Notes under the pieces: model-generated
Database searches by the model: none
The model's input: only the letters and a program-made list of their open reading frames with translations
Told to the model about the DNA's origin: nothing
Assembly (NCBI GenBank): GCA_035279385.1
Contig: DATEHZ010000162.1
Span: 1-5,247 of the forward strand
Direction: 5' to 3'
DNA from: DATGJX01 sp035279385
GTDB taxonomy: Bacteria > Vulcanimicrobiota > Vulcanimicrobiia > Vulcanimicrobiales > Vulcanimicrobiaceae
Length of the DNA: 5,247 nt
Made by a program: the position numbers and the translations under genes
Shown here: positions 1 to 5,247 of the stretch, in pieces
Layout: every line of letters begins with the position of its first letter
Position numbering within the stretch: position 1 is the first letter of the stretch

Positions 1-731
1 ATGACGCGGCGCCCCTCGCTGCGCGCGCGGTTCAGGGCGTTCGCCGTTTTCGGCAAAACCGTGTAACGCTCGGCGCCCGGACGTTCTGGCGCCTCGAAAC
101 TGGCGACGCCGCAGTGCAGCGTGACGTTCGCAATCTCGACACCGAGTTCGTGGAGTGCGTTCACCACTCTGCTCGTGAACGGGCGCGCCGCCGAGGGCAT
201 TTCCGCCGAGCCCGGCTCTTTCGCGAAGATCGTCTGGTAATCGCCCAGCGGGAACCGCTGCGTTACGTACGCGTAGCGAATCGGCTGCCCATGCCGCGCA
301 AGAAACTCGTTCATCGGCAGCGGCAGCGCAAACCACGCATACCAGAGGCGCGGGCGTTCGGGCTCGACCGGAGCGACGAGCACGACGGAGCCGCCGTCCG
401 GCAAACGCAATTCTTCGCCGCTGCGCACGGCGCCGCGCGGTTCGGCCGTCCACAAACGACGGTCGATCATCGTAGCCACGTGCAGCATGAGCGGTGTTCC
501 GTTCTCGCGCGTTGCCGAAACGGCGGCAGGCACCGTGGCGGAATCGTTGACGACGAGCAGGTCGCCCGCGCGCAGAAACGACGGCAAATCGCAGAACCGG
601 GCGTGTGAATGCAAACGGCGCGCACGATCGGTGATTAACATACGCACTTCGTCGCGCGCAACGCCCCGGTGCTCCGGAGGCGTGGCCGCTTCGAGCAATC
701 GGGGCACGCCGCTCTCCAGCGCGGCGATCAT
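1..731 (-). CDS. QueA-like S-adenosylmethionine:tRNA ribosyltransferase-isomerase family protein, C-terminus beyond window edge
   Basis: Reverse-strand reading gives 243 complete codons from ATG at 731, open to base 1, so the C-terminal end is missing. Family hallmarks are visible: a GDLLVVNDSATVPA segment at residues 56-69 (QueA: GDLLVLNDTRVIPA), DYQTIFAKEPGSAEMPSA at 164-181 (QueA: YQTVYAKEPGAVAAPTAG), and VTLHCGVASF at 203-212 (QueA: VTLHVGAGTF). Classical QueA transfers and isomerises the ribosyl part of SAM onto preQ1 in tRNA, making epoxyqueuosine. Here the usual GLHF after the PTA segment reads ARPF and the HxGxGTF motif is altered, which resembles the divergent QueA-like proteins of high-GC bacteria. 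Queuosine synthesis is therefore not assured. The start is set by an ATGA overlap with the SDR stop codon, implying translational coupling and co-transcription from the SoxR-type promoter. No strong Shine-Dalgarno sequence precedes it. Family assignment is firm; substrate is uncertain. Confidence 0.87.
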   Translation of the reverse strand, partial: MIAALESGVPRLLEAATPPEHRGVARDEVRMLITDRARRLHSHARFCDLPSFLRAGDLLVVNDSATVPAAVSATRENGTPLMLHVATMIDRRLWTAEPRGAVRSGEELRLPDGGSVVLVAPVEPERPRLWYAWFALPLPMNEFLARHGQPIRYAYVTQRFPLGDYQTIFAKEPGSAEMPSAARPFTSRVVNALHELGVEIANVTLHCGVASFEAPERPGAERYTVLPKTANALNRARSEGRRV

Positions 732-1453
732 GCAAGCACCAATTCGGCCAAGCGCACCCGTTCGAACGGCGCTTTCATCTCCGCAATTGCCTGCAGCAGC
801 GCGCGCGCCGAATCCGCCGGACCGCGTAGTTCGCCCGGGTCAGCATCCGGGACAGCATCGCGATGCATCTGCGTATTCATGTCGCCCGGATCGGCAACCA
901 GGATGCGAACGTTCGTCCCTTCGAGTTCCACAGCGGCAATACGCGAGACGTGTTCGAGCGCGGCTTTGCTCGCGCCGTAACCGCCCCATCCCGCGTAAGC
1001 TTCAACTGCGGCGTCGGAGGTGACGTTGACGATCGTCGCCGGTCCGCCGCCGCGCCGCATGAGCGGCATCGCATGCTGCATGAGGTGGATCGGCGCGAAG
1101 ACGTTCGTGTCGTACAGATCGCGCAGCGCCTGCTGCGTGATTTCGTCGACGCGCGGCAGCGGCACCGCACCCAGCGTCGAGGCGTTGTTGACCAGCAAAT
1201 CCAGGCGGCCGCGTTCGCGCGCCGCCGCGACGAGCGCGTGCGCGTGGTTTTTGTCCGTGACGTCGCCGGGAACCGCAACGACGTTGCCGTACGCACGCAG
1301 TTCTTCTTCCGCGGCCTGTAGGGCGGCGGCATCCCGGGCATCGATAATGGTGACGACTCCGCGCGTCAGCAGTTCGCGTGCGAGCGCCTTGCCCAGACCC
1401 CGCGAGCCGCCGGTCACGATCGCCAGGTGCCCGGCTTCAAACCATGTCTTCAT
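728..1453 (-). CDS. SDR family NAD(P)-dependent oxidoreductase, probable SoxR target
   Basis: This is a 241-residue classical short-chain dehydrogenase of normal length. The Rossmann cofactor loop TGGSRGLG is at residues 14-21, the VNNAS motif at 88-92, and the catalytic tetrad appears as N117, S146, Y159 and K163 (YGASK). A PGD motif follows at 189-191. An acidic residue at the end of beta-2 (D38) points to NAD, while R18 in the glycine loop points to NADP, so cofactor choice is unclear. The substrate cannot be read from the sequence. ATG at 1453 is the only plausible start: an in-frame TGA lies just upstream and no alternative start codon intervenes. The predicted transcription start falls on this ATG, so the mRNA is probably leaderless. 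It is the first gene of a two-gene unit with the QueA-like gene (4-nt overlap) and is divergent from soxR with the SoxR operator between them, suggesting induction by redox-cycling compounds. Confidence 0.93.
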   Translation of the reverse strand: MKTWFEAGHLAIVTGGSRGLGKALARELLTRGVVTIIDARDAAALQAAEEELRAYGNVVAVPGDVTDKNHAHALVAAARERGRLDLLVNNASTLGAVPLPRVDEITQQALRDLYDTNVFAPIHLMQHAMPLMRRGGGPATIVNVTSDAAVEAYAGWGGYGASKAALEHVSRIAAVELEGTNVRILVADPGDMNTQMHRDAVPDADPGELRGPADSARALLQAIAEMKAPFERVRLAELVLA

Positions 1454-1468
1454 GGATGCAACCCTACA

Positions 1469-1488
1469 ACCTCAAGTATAGTTAAGGT
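1469..1488. promoter_or_regulatory. SoxR operator (soxbox-like inverted repeat)
   Basis: The sequence ACCTCAAGTATAGTTAAGGT is an imperfect palindrome centred between 1478 and 1479; its half-sites agree at 8 of 10 positions. Its 18-bp core, CCTCAAGTATAGTTAAGG, is close to the Escherichia coli soxS operator CCTCAAGTTAACTTGAGG, with identical outer CCTCAAGT and AGG. It sits in the 42-bp gap between soxR and the divergent SDR gene, inside the spacer of the leftward promoter, exactly where SoxR binds in known regulons. It also covers the likely soxR -10 element, so autoregulation is expected. Confidence 0.85.
1477..1482 (+). promoter_or_regulatory. Possible -10 element for soxR
   Basis: TATAGT matches the sigma-70 -10 consensus at five of six positions and lies in the centre of the SoxR palindrome. 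A start about seven bases downstream would leave a leader of only a few nucleotides before the soxR ATG at 1496. No convincing -35 hexamer is visible 16-18 bp upstream, so the call rests on the -10 element and its position. Confidence 0.35.
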
Positions 1489-1495
1489 CAATACC

Positions 1496-1933
1496 ATGGA
1501 AGAATCTCTGACGGTGGGAGAACTCGCGGCGCGCAGCGGAGTCGCCGTTTCGACGATCCACTTCTACGAGGCCAAAGGCCTGATCCACAGCGTGCGCAAC
1601 GCGGGTAACCAGCGCCGGTTCGCGCGCGCGGAGTTGCGGCGCGTCGCCGTTATTCGCGTCGCGCAGCGCGCCGGGATCTCGCTTGCGGAGATTCGCGATG
1701 CGCTCGCTACGCTGCCGACGGCGCGAACCGTCTCCGCGAAAGACTGGGCGCGTCTCTCAAAACGCTGGAAGAGCGCACTCGACACGCGCATTCACCGCTT
1801 GACGGCCCTGCGCGATCAGCTCGGCGGTTGCATCGGTTGCGGGTGCTTGTCGCTCGACACCTGTCCCCTACGCAATCCGATGGACGTCGCGGCCGAAGAC
1901 GGTCCGGGCCCGCGCTACATCGAGGATGACTAG
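1496..1933 (+). CDS. soxR: SoxR: redox-sensing [2Fe-2S] MerR-family transcriptional regulator
   Basis: The product has 145 residues, close to the E. coli protein (about 154). The N-terminal winged helix-turn-helix begins LTVGELAARSGVAVSTIHFY (residues 5-24) and continues with the SoxR-typical GNQRRF (37-42). A dimerisation helix follows (about 80-109). The iron-sulfur motif C-x2-C-x-C-x5-C is intact at C112, C115, C117 and C123, followed by PLRNP (124-128). In the family, oxidation or nitrosylation of the cluster by redox-cycling drugs converts bound SoxR into an activator. ATG at 1496 is chosen because SoxR proteins begin a few residues before LTVGE, and a longer in-frame start at 1427 would run through the operator and into the divergent gene. 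AAGG at 1484-1487, within the operator, is the only Shine-Dalgarno-like sequence. No soxS is present; the divergent SDR operon is the obvious target. The stop codon overlaps that of the convergent phosphatase gene. Confidence 0.97.
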   Translation: MEESLTVGELAARSGVAVSTIHFYEAKGLIHSVRNAGNQRRFARAELRRVAVIRVAQRAGISLAEIRDALATLPTARTVSAKDWARLSKRWKSALDTRIHRLTALRDQLGGCIGCGCLSLDTCPLRNPMDVAAEDGPGPRYIEDD

Positions 1934-3600
1934 GCCGTGCGCATACCGGTTTTGCAGCGGACCGGAAGCGTTACGGCGACGTGACTGCCCGGACCGGGAA
2001 GGCGATCCACGCGCACCTCGCGCGCCAAGCGCGACACAAGAAATAAGCCGCGCCCGCTTTCCGCCCAGAGCGTCTGCGGCAGGGCCGGGTCGTAGTGGAA
2101 GCCCGGGCCTTTATCGATCACGTGCAGCACGGCCTCTTCGCCGCGAAACTCGAGCGAGACGCTGAGCGCGCCTGGTGCGTGACGCACGGCATTGCCTACG
2201 AGTTCCGCGAAAATCACCCCACAGATCCCTAAATCTTTCTCGTCCATCCTGCAAACCTCGCGAAGATGACGAAAGAAATCGTCGCGCATCGTGCCCGCCG
2301 AGCGCGCATCCGCCGCTTCGAATTGCCAGCGCTTCTCAGGCTTACCGAAATTGACGACGAGGATCGCGATGTCGTCGCGCGGCGCCTCGTGCGCGATTGC
2401 GCGTTCGATGAACTCCGCGGGATTGGCTGCGTGGACGACGGCTTCGGATCGAATCACTTCGTCGAGCGTCCGCTCCCCGGCAATGACGTCGCGCCCAATC
2501 TCGATCAGGCCGTCAGTGTACAGTACGAGGACACTCTCCTCGGGGCAGTGAGCCGTGTGCGTCTCAAAATATGCGTCGTGGAACGCACCAAGCGGAGGCG
2601 ACGGAGCCTCGAGTCTGCGTACCTCTCCCGTACGCAGGCGCAGCACCGGCGGGGCATGCCCAGCCGAAACGTAACGAAGGTCGCGCGTTCGCGGATCGAG
2701 CACGCCGACGAATGTGCTCGCAAGGCGATCGTCCGCTTCGAGAAGCAGCAGCCTGTTGCACGTCTGCGCGATCGCCCTGGGATCTGCCGAGATGAGCGCG
2801 GCGACGCGTATCGCTTGCCGCATCAGCACCATCAACTGAGCGGCTTCGATGCCTTTGCCGGTGACGTCGCCGATGGTGAGAACGATCTCCCCGCTTTCGG
2901 TTTCGAAGGCGTCGTACCAATCGCCGCCGATGTCGGCTTCGGTGGAACCCGGACGATAATGCCCGCTCACTTCAATTCCGCGCTTCGCCGGAAAGCAGGT
3001 GGACAAAAAGGAGCGCTGCAACGTCTCCGCCACATACTGCTCGCGATGAAATTGTTTGGCGTTTGCAACTGCGAGACCCGCGCGCCGGCCGAGCTCGAGC
3101 GCGAACTGCAAATCACCTGGCTCGAACTCTTCATTGCGCGTTCGTACGAAGGTTAATGCGCCGAAGAGCCGGTCTTGCGCGATAACGGGAACGACAATCT
3201 TCGATCGGTAGCCGAAGCGCCGCATATACTGCTCGTGCTGGCGCGAAGCGGCATGCTCCGCGATGACCGCATCGTCGATGTGCGGCAGAAAGAACGGCTG
3301 ACCGGTTCGCGTGACTTGCACGACGGGGTGAACGCCGAACTCTTCAACATACAGGATAGCCGAAACGGCGGAAAGCGCTTCTTCCAGCGTACGGTCCCGG
3401 TGCGCGGACGCGGTAACGAACAACCGATCCGAACGTTCGTCTATGAGATCGAACAGGCAGATGTCGGCAAACGCCTCGACAGCCAAACGCGCCACGTTGT
3501 TGAGCGTAGCGGTCACGTCGAGCGATTGATGAAACATTTCACCCGCGCGCACAAGCAGCGTAAGCCGCTCTTGATCGCGGTTACCGACGGCTGCGGCCAA
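1930..3600 (-). CDS. GAF / SpoIIE-type PP2C phosphatase / HATPase regulatory protein
   Basis: This 556-residue cytoplasmic protein has no membrane segment or signal peptide. An N-terminal GAF-like sensor spans about residues 25-185. A SpoIIE/RsbU-type PP2C domain (about 190-418) follows with ADIGGDWYDAF (222-232), GDVTGKG (244-250), YTDGLIE (361-367) and RDDIAILV (408-415); D227, D245, D363 and D410 are the likely metal ligands. A C-terminal RsbW-like HATPase domain (about 425-548) has an N-box ELVGNAVRHA (466-475), G1 box DKGPGF (496-501) and G2 box GRGLFLV (516-522). In known partner switches the phosphatase dephosphorylates a STAS anti-anti-sigma factor while the RsbW kinase phosphorylates it or holds sigma. 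Here both activities are in one chain, as in mycobacterial Rv1364c, but with no STAS domain. The start is TTG at 3600: an in-frame TAA lies upstream with no ATG or GTG between, and GGGAGGG sits 6 nt before the TTG. The GAF ligand and sigma partner are unknown. Confidence 0.93.
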   Translation of the reverse strand: MAAAVGNRDQERLTLLVRAGEMFHQSLDVTATLNNVARLAVEAFADICLFDLIDERSDRLFVTASAHRDRTLEEALSAVSAILYVEEFGVHPVVQVTRTGQPFFLPHIDDAVIAEHAASRQHEQYMRRFGYRSKIVVPVIAQDRLFGALTFVRTRNEEFEPGDLQFALELGRRAGLAVANAKQFHREQYVAETLQRSFLSTCFPAKRGIEVSGHYRPGSTEADIGGDWYDAFETESGEIVLTIGDVTGKGIEAAQLMVLMRQAIRVAALISADPRAIAQTCNRLLLLEADDRLASTFVGVLDPRTRDLRYVSAGHAPPVLRLRTGEVRRLEAPSPPLGAFHDAYFETHTAHCPEESVLVLYTDGLIEIGRDVIAGERTLDEVIRSEAVVHAANPAEFIERAIAHEAPRDDIAILVVNFGKPEKRWQFEAADARSAGTMRDDFFRHLREVCRMDEKDLGICGVIFAELVGNAVRHAPGALSVSLEFRGEEAVLHVIDKGPGFHYDPALPQTLWAESGRGLFLVSRLAREVRVDRLPGPGSHVAVTLPVRCKTGMRTA

Positions 3601-3606
3601 CCAGGT

Positions 3607-3613
3607 CCCTCCC
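3607..3613 (-). promoter_or_regulatory. Shine-Dalgarno site supporting a TTG start
   Basis: GGGAGGG on the reverse strand lies 6 nt before the TTG at 3600 and contains the core GGAGG. It is the strongest ribosome binding site seen in the window, and it decides the otherwise unusual start codon of the phosphatase gene. The contrast with the coupled or leaderless neighbours suggests this gene is translated independently. Confidence 0.75.
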
Positions 3614-3621
3614 GGGCCCTC

Positions 3622-3645
3622 GTACCCACAATCGGCGTGGGCTAC
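3622..3645 (-). other. Small hairpin in the gap before the phosphatase gene
   Basis: In the 68-bp gap between the SDR stop codon and the phosphatase start, the transcript can pair GTA-G-CCCAC with GTGGG-TAC: a five-pair stem, one bulged G and three further pairs, around a seven-base loop. It ends 8 nt upstream of the Shine-Dalgarno sequence. No U-run follows, so it is not an ordinary intrinsic terminator. It could be an mRNA processing or stability element, or chance in GC-rich sequence. Confidence 0.25.
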
Positions 3646-3668
3646 ACTGCAGCAGGCTTACAGAGAGA

Positions 3669-4397
3669 TTACTCCGCCAGGCTTGGCAGAACGACCTCGC
3701 GTCCGTTCTCGTCGCCTTCGCAAAGCGCCAGCACGGCATTCGCAATTTCGTCGAGCGTGACGAAACGGCCGCCGGGATTGGTGTGGGCAAGTTGCATGCG
3801 TGCGTCATGCTCGTCCATGCCCGTGCGCCGAACGATGTTTTTGACGGCGTGCTCGACCATCTCCGTTTCCGTATAGCCGGGCAAGATCGCGTTCACGGTT
3901 ACGCCCGTGCCGTTCAACTCAGCCGCCAGAGCTCGAGTAAGTCCCATCACGCCGTGTTTGCTGGCGGTATAAGCGGTGATGTAGGGCGCCCCATACAGGC
4001 CCGCGATGCTGGCGATATTGACGATGCGCCCCCACTTCGCCTCGAGCATCTCGTCGATGACCTGCCGCGTGCAGAGATACGTTCCGGTGAGGTTCGTGCC
4101 GACGATGCGCTCCCACATCGTTTTGTCTGTCCGCCTGAATGGAGCGCTCTCCGCGATTCCGGAGTTGTTCACGAGCATGGCAATCGGGCCGTTGGCCGCG
4201 CGGCATTGCGCAAACGCTTGCACGACCGAAGCTTCGTCGGAGACGTCGGCGCAAACGCGCACAAAATCATCGCCGGTATCGGGAGCGGAACGGCTGACGA
4301 TGCTGACCTTCGCGCCGTTTGCATGCAGCGCGCGCGCGACGGCGAGGCCGATGCCTTTGCCTCCGCCCGTGACGACGGCGTGTTTGCCCGTTATCAC
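3669..4397 (-). CDS. FabG/PhaB-like SDR oxidoreductase, possible 3-hydroxyacyl-CoA dehydrogenase
   Basis: A complete 242-residue classical SDR. The cofactor loop TGGGKGIG is at residues 10-17, D51-V52 contacts the adenine in this family, and VNNSG is at 76-80. The tetrad reads N102, S130, Y143 and K147 (YTASK), with PGYTETEM at 173-180. K14 in the glycine loop and R36 after beta-2 suggest an NADP(H) preference. The overall pattern resembles FabG, PhaB and 3-hydroxyacyl-CoA dehydrogenases. Because it follows a flavin enzyme resembling the aryl-CoA hydroxylase-reductase family, oxidation or reduction of a CoA-bound hydroxy intermediate is a reasonable inference, but the substrate is not proven. 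It starts with GTG at 4397, which shares GTGA with the stop codon of the preceding YCII gene, so translation is probably coupled. Little Shine-Dalgarno sequence is seen. It is unrelated in detail to the other SDR in the window. Confidence 0.92.
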   Translation of the reverse strand: MITGKHAVVTGGGKGIGLAVARALHANGAKVSIVSRSAPDTGDDFVRVCADVSDEASVVQAFAQCRAANGPIAMLVNNSGIAESAPFRRTDKTMWERIVGTNLTGTYLCTRQVIDEMLEAKWGRIVNIASIAGLYGAPYITAYTASKHGVMGLTRALAAELNGTGVTVNAILPGYTETEMVEHAVKNIVRRTGMDEHDARMQLAHTNPGGRFVTLDEIANAVLALCEGDENGREVVLPSLAE

Positions 4398-4684
4398 CTG
4401 TGAACCAACGTCGCCATCGGATAGACTTCGATGTGCATGCCGGCTTTTGCCGCGGGGTCTTCCGCTGCAATAACGTCGGCTGCGGCTTGATCTTCCGCAT
4501 ACAACAGCGCGACGCCCCAGGACTCTTTCGGCTCGAGAACCGGTCCGAACGCGACGGCGACGCCGCGCTCCAAGAGGCCGCGCCAGTATTGCGCGTGGAC
4601 TTGCATGACCGCCATCTCTTCCGGGGTGATGTCGAGATGAAAGGCCGGGCGCGGCGCAAAGAGTTTGAGCAGAAAAGGTTTCAT
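4394..4684 (-). CDS. YCII (YciI-like) domain protein
   Basis: A 96-residue single-domain protein of normal length for the YCII family, which adopts a ferredoxin-like dimeric fold. Visible family features are the N-terminal beta strand FLLKLFAPRP (residues 4-13), the MQVHAQYW helix with the conserved H30 (27-34), GVAVAFGPVLEP (41-52), WGVALLY (56-62), and a terminal EDPAAKAG...IEVYPM segment (75-90). Family members include a dehydrochlorinase and many proteins of unknown role that sit in degradation operons; H30 is the candidate active-site residue. ATG at 4684 is preferred over longer in-frame starts because homologues begin MKxFLLKL, and this ATG shares ATGA with the stop codon of the upstream flavin oxidoreductase gene. 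The stop codon in turn overlaps the SDR start. Its position between two catabolic enzymes suggests a small isomerase, hydrolase or binding protein of the same pathway, with no specific reaction assignable. Confidence 0.88.
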   Translation of the reverse strand: MKPFLLKLFAPRPAFHLDITPEEMAVMQVHAQYWRGLLERGVAVAFGPVLEPKESWGVALLYAEDQAAADVIAAEDPAAKAGMHIEVYPMATLVHR

Positions 4685-5247
4685 ATGTGCGAGCTCACTT
4701 CTGCTGCGCGGGCGAGGTTTCGTTCGAGTTGTGATTTGCCGGGGAGGTATTGGACGGGCCACTCCATGCCGGTGTAGCCGAGTTGCGCGGCTGCGTGCAG
4801 CGTCCAATACGCGTCGGCCAAGTGCGGACGGCCGAGCGCGCAGAGATCGGCGCGGCCCGCGGCGATGATGCTGTTCACGTGATCCGGTTCGAAGATGTTG
4901 CCGACTGCCATCGTCGCGATGCCGATTTCGTTGCGAATGCGATCGGCGTACGGCGTTTGATACATGCGGCCGTACACCGGTTTTGCTTCGCGTGAGGTTT
5001 GTCCGGTCGACACGTCGATGAGATCGGCGCCGGCCGCTTTGAATGCGCGCGCGATTTCAACGGCGTCTTCCGCAGTGATGCCGCCTTCGACCCAATCCGT
5101 TGCGGAGATGCGCACGGACATCGGGCGCTCTTGCGGCCACACTTCCCGCATTGCGCGAAAAATCTCGACCGGATAGCGCACCCGGTTCTCGAGCGGTCCG
5201 CCGTACTCGTCCGTGCGTCTATTTTGAAGCGGCGTGATAAAGCTCGA
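4681..5247 (-). CDS. C-terminal part of an Old Yellow Enzyme-type flavin oxidoreductase, salicylyl-CoA 5-hydroxylase / 2-aminobenzoyl-CoA monooxygenase-reductase-like
   Basis: The frame is open from the right edge (5247) to TGA at 4683-4681, giving 188 residues with the start lying outside. The fragment begins within the OYE signature (TPLQNRRTDEYGGPLENR, residues 5-22), continues VRISATDWVEGGIT (45-58), GQTSREAKPVYGRMYQTPYA (82-101), the FMN-phosphate loop AVGNI (114-118), and ends with DLCALGRPHLADAYWTLHAA (134-153). The GQTS...PVYGRM...TPYADRIRNE stretch and the PHLADxYWTLHAAAQLG ending are, from memory of the family, closer to the reductase half of bifunctional salicylyl-CoA hydroxylases and aminobenzoyl-CoA monooxygenase-reductases than to YqjM-type enzymes. 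It stops without the C-terminal FAD/NAD domain of 2,4-dienoyl-CoA reductases. Whether an N-terminal FAD monooxygenase is fused cannot be seen. GTG at 5181 is internal, since the OYE signature lies upstream. It is coupled to the YCII gene by ATGA. Confidence 0.88.
   Translation of the reverse strand, partial: SSFITPLQNRRTDEYGGPLENRVRYPVEIFRAMREVWPQERPMSVRISATDWVEGGITAEDAVEIARAFKAAGADLIDVSTGQTSREAKPVYGRMYQTPYADRIRNEIGIATMAVGNIFEPDHVNSIIAAGRADLCALGRPHLADAYWTLHAAAQLGYTGMEWPVQYLPGKSQLERNLARAAEVSSHI

Larger units (their letters stand above)
1461..1491 (-). promoter_or_regulatory. SoxR-type promoter of the SDR-QueA-like operon
   Basis: On the reverse strand a -35 element TTGACC (1491-1486) is followed by a 19-bp spacer and a -10-like element TAGGGT (1466-1461). 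A 19-bp spacer, longer than the usual 17, is the hallmark of promoters that MerR-family activators untwist. The spacer contains the SoxR-like palindrome. Seven bases separate the -10 element from the A of the SDR start codon at 1453, so the transcript should begin at or beside the ATG. The elements are read by eye; the mechanism is inferred from the family. Confidence 0.72.

Noticed and set aside
114..1481. Several rightward frames opposite the QueA-like and first SDR genes
   Set aside because: Arginine- and serine-rich translations without motifs; the leftward strand explains this region fully through family signatures and an ATGA overlap.
1427..1495. Longer soxR start at 1427
   Set aside because: It would add 23 residues absent from SoxR proteins and run through the operator and the start of the divergent gene.
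2266..3156. Long rightward open frame (296 codons) opposite the phosphatase gene
   Set aside because: It lies wholly antisense to a gene with three recognisable domains, its translation is rich in arginine with no known motif, and it is a codon-bias shadow in GC-rich DNA.
3622..3645. Intrinsic terminator after the FabG-like SDR
   Set aside because: The stem is short and bulged, and no U-run follows on the leftward transcript, so it does not qualify as a rho-independent terminator.
3175..4403. Two rightward open frames opposite the start of the phosphatase gene and the FabG-like SDR
   Set aside because: They are antisense to clear SDR and GAF coding sequence, show no domain pattern and no convincing ribosome binding site.
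5179..5181. GTG at 5181 as the start of the flavin oxidoreductase
   Set aside because: The open frame continues to the window edge and the upstream residues carry the conserved OYE signature, so this codon is internal.
1..5247. Insertion sequences, tRNA genes, CRISPR repeats or phage genes
   Set aside because: No inverted terminal repeats, tRNA-like cloverleaf, regularly spaced repeats or phage-like products were recognised; nearly all bases belong to the six genes described.

Overview
The window is a GC-rich, gene-dense bacterial segment with six protein genes and almost no spacer DNA. No RNA genes, mobile elements or CRISPR repeats are visible. Taxonomy cannot be fixed from the sequence. 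The GC-rich codons, leaderless-looking promoter, actinobacterial-type QueA homologue and multidomain SpoIIE phosphatase fit a high-GC soil lineage such as Actinobacteriota or Eremiobacterota. That placement is low-confidence inference.

Left part (1-1933): a redox-responsive divergon. A SoxR-type [2Fe-2S] MerR regulator reads rightward from 1496. A short-chain dehydrogenase (SDR) reads leftward from 1453 and overlaps by 4 nt a QueA-like gene that runs off the left edge. The 42-bp gap between the divergent starts holds a near-palindrome that closely matches the enterobacterial soxS operator. It lies in the 19-bp spacer of a leftward promoter whose predicted transcription start falls on the SDR start codon. 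The SDR and QueA-like genes are therefore probably direct SoxR targets; no SoxS is present in the window.

Middle (1930-3600): a leftward gene for a GAF / PP2C (SpoIIE) / HATPase protein, resembling regulators of anti-anti-sigma partner switches. Its stop codon overlaps the soxR stop codon tail to tail. It starts at TTG behind a strong Shine-Dalgarno sequence.

Right part (3669-5247): a tightly coupled leftward operon. In transcription order it encodes the C-terminal part of an Old Yellow Enzyme-type flavin oxidoreductase that resembles the reductase half of salicylyl-CoA 5-hydroxylase / 2-aminobenzoyl-CoA monooxygenase-reductase, a small YCII-family protein, and a FabG/PhaB-like SDR. The genes are joined by ATGA and GTGA overlaps. 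The likely theme is aromatic acyl-CoA catabolism followed by beta-oxidation-like chemistry, but the upstream genes that would prove this lie outside the window. The phosphatase gene follows 68 bp later on the same strand and could be read through or expressed separately.
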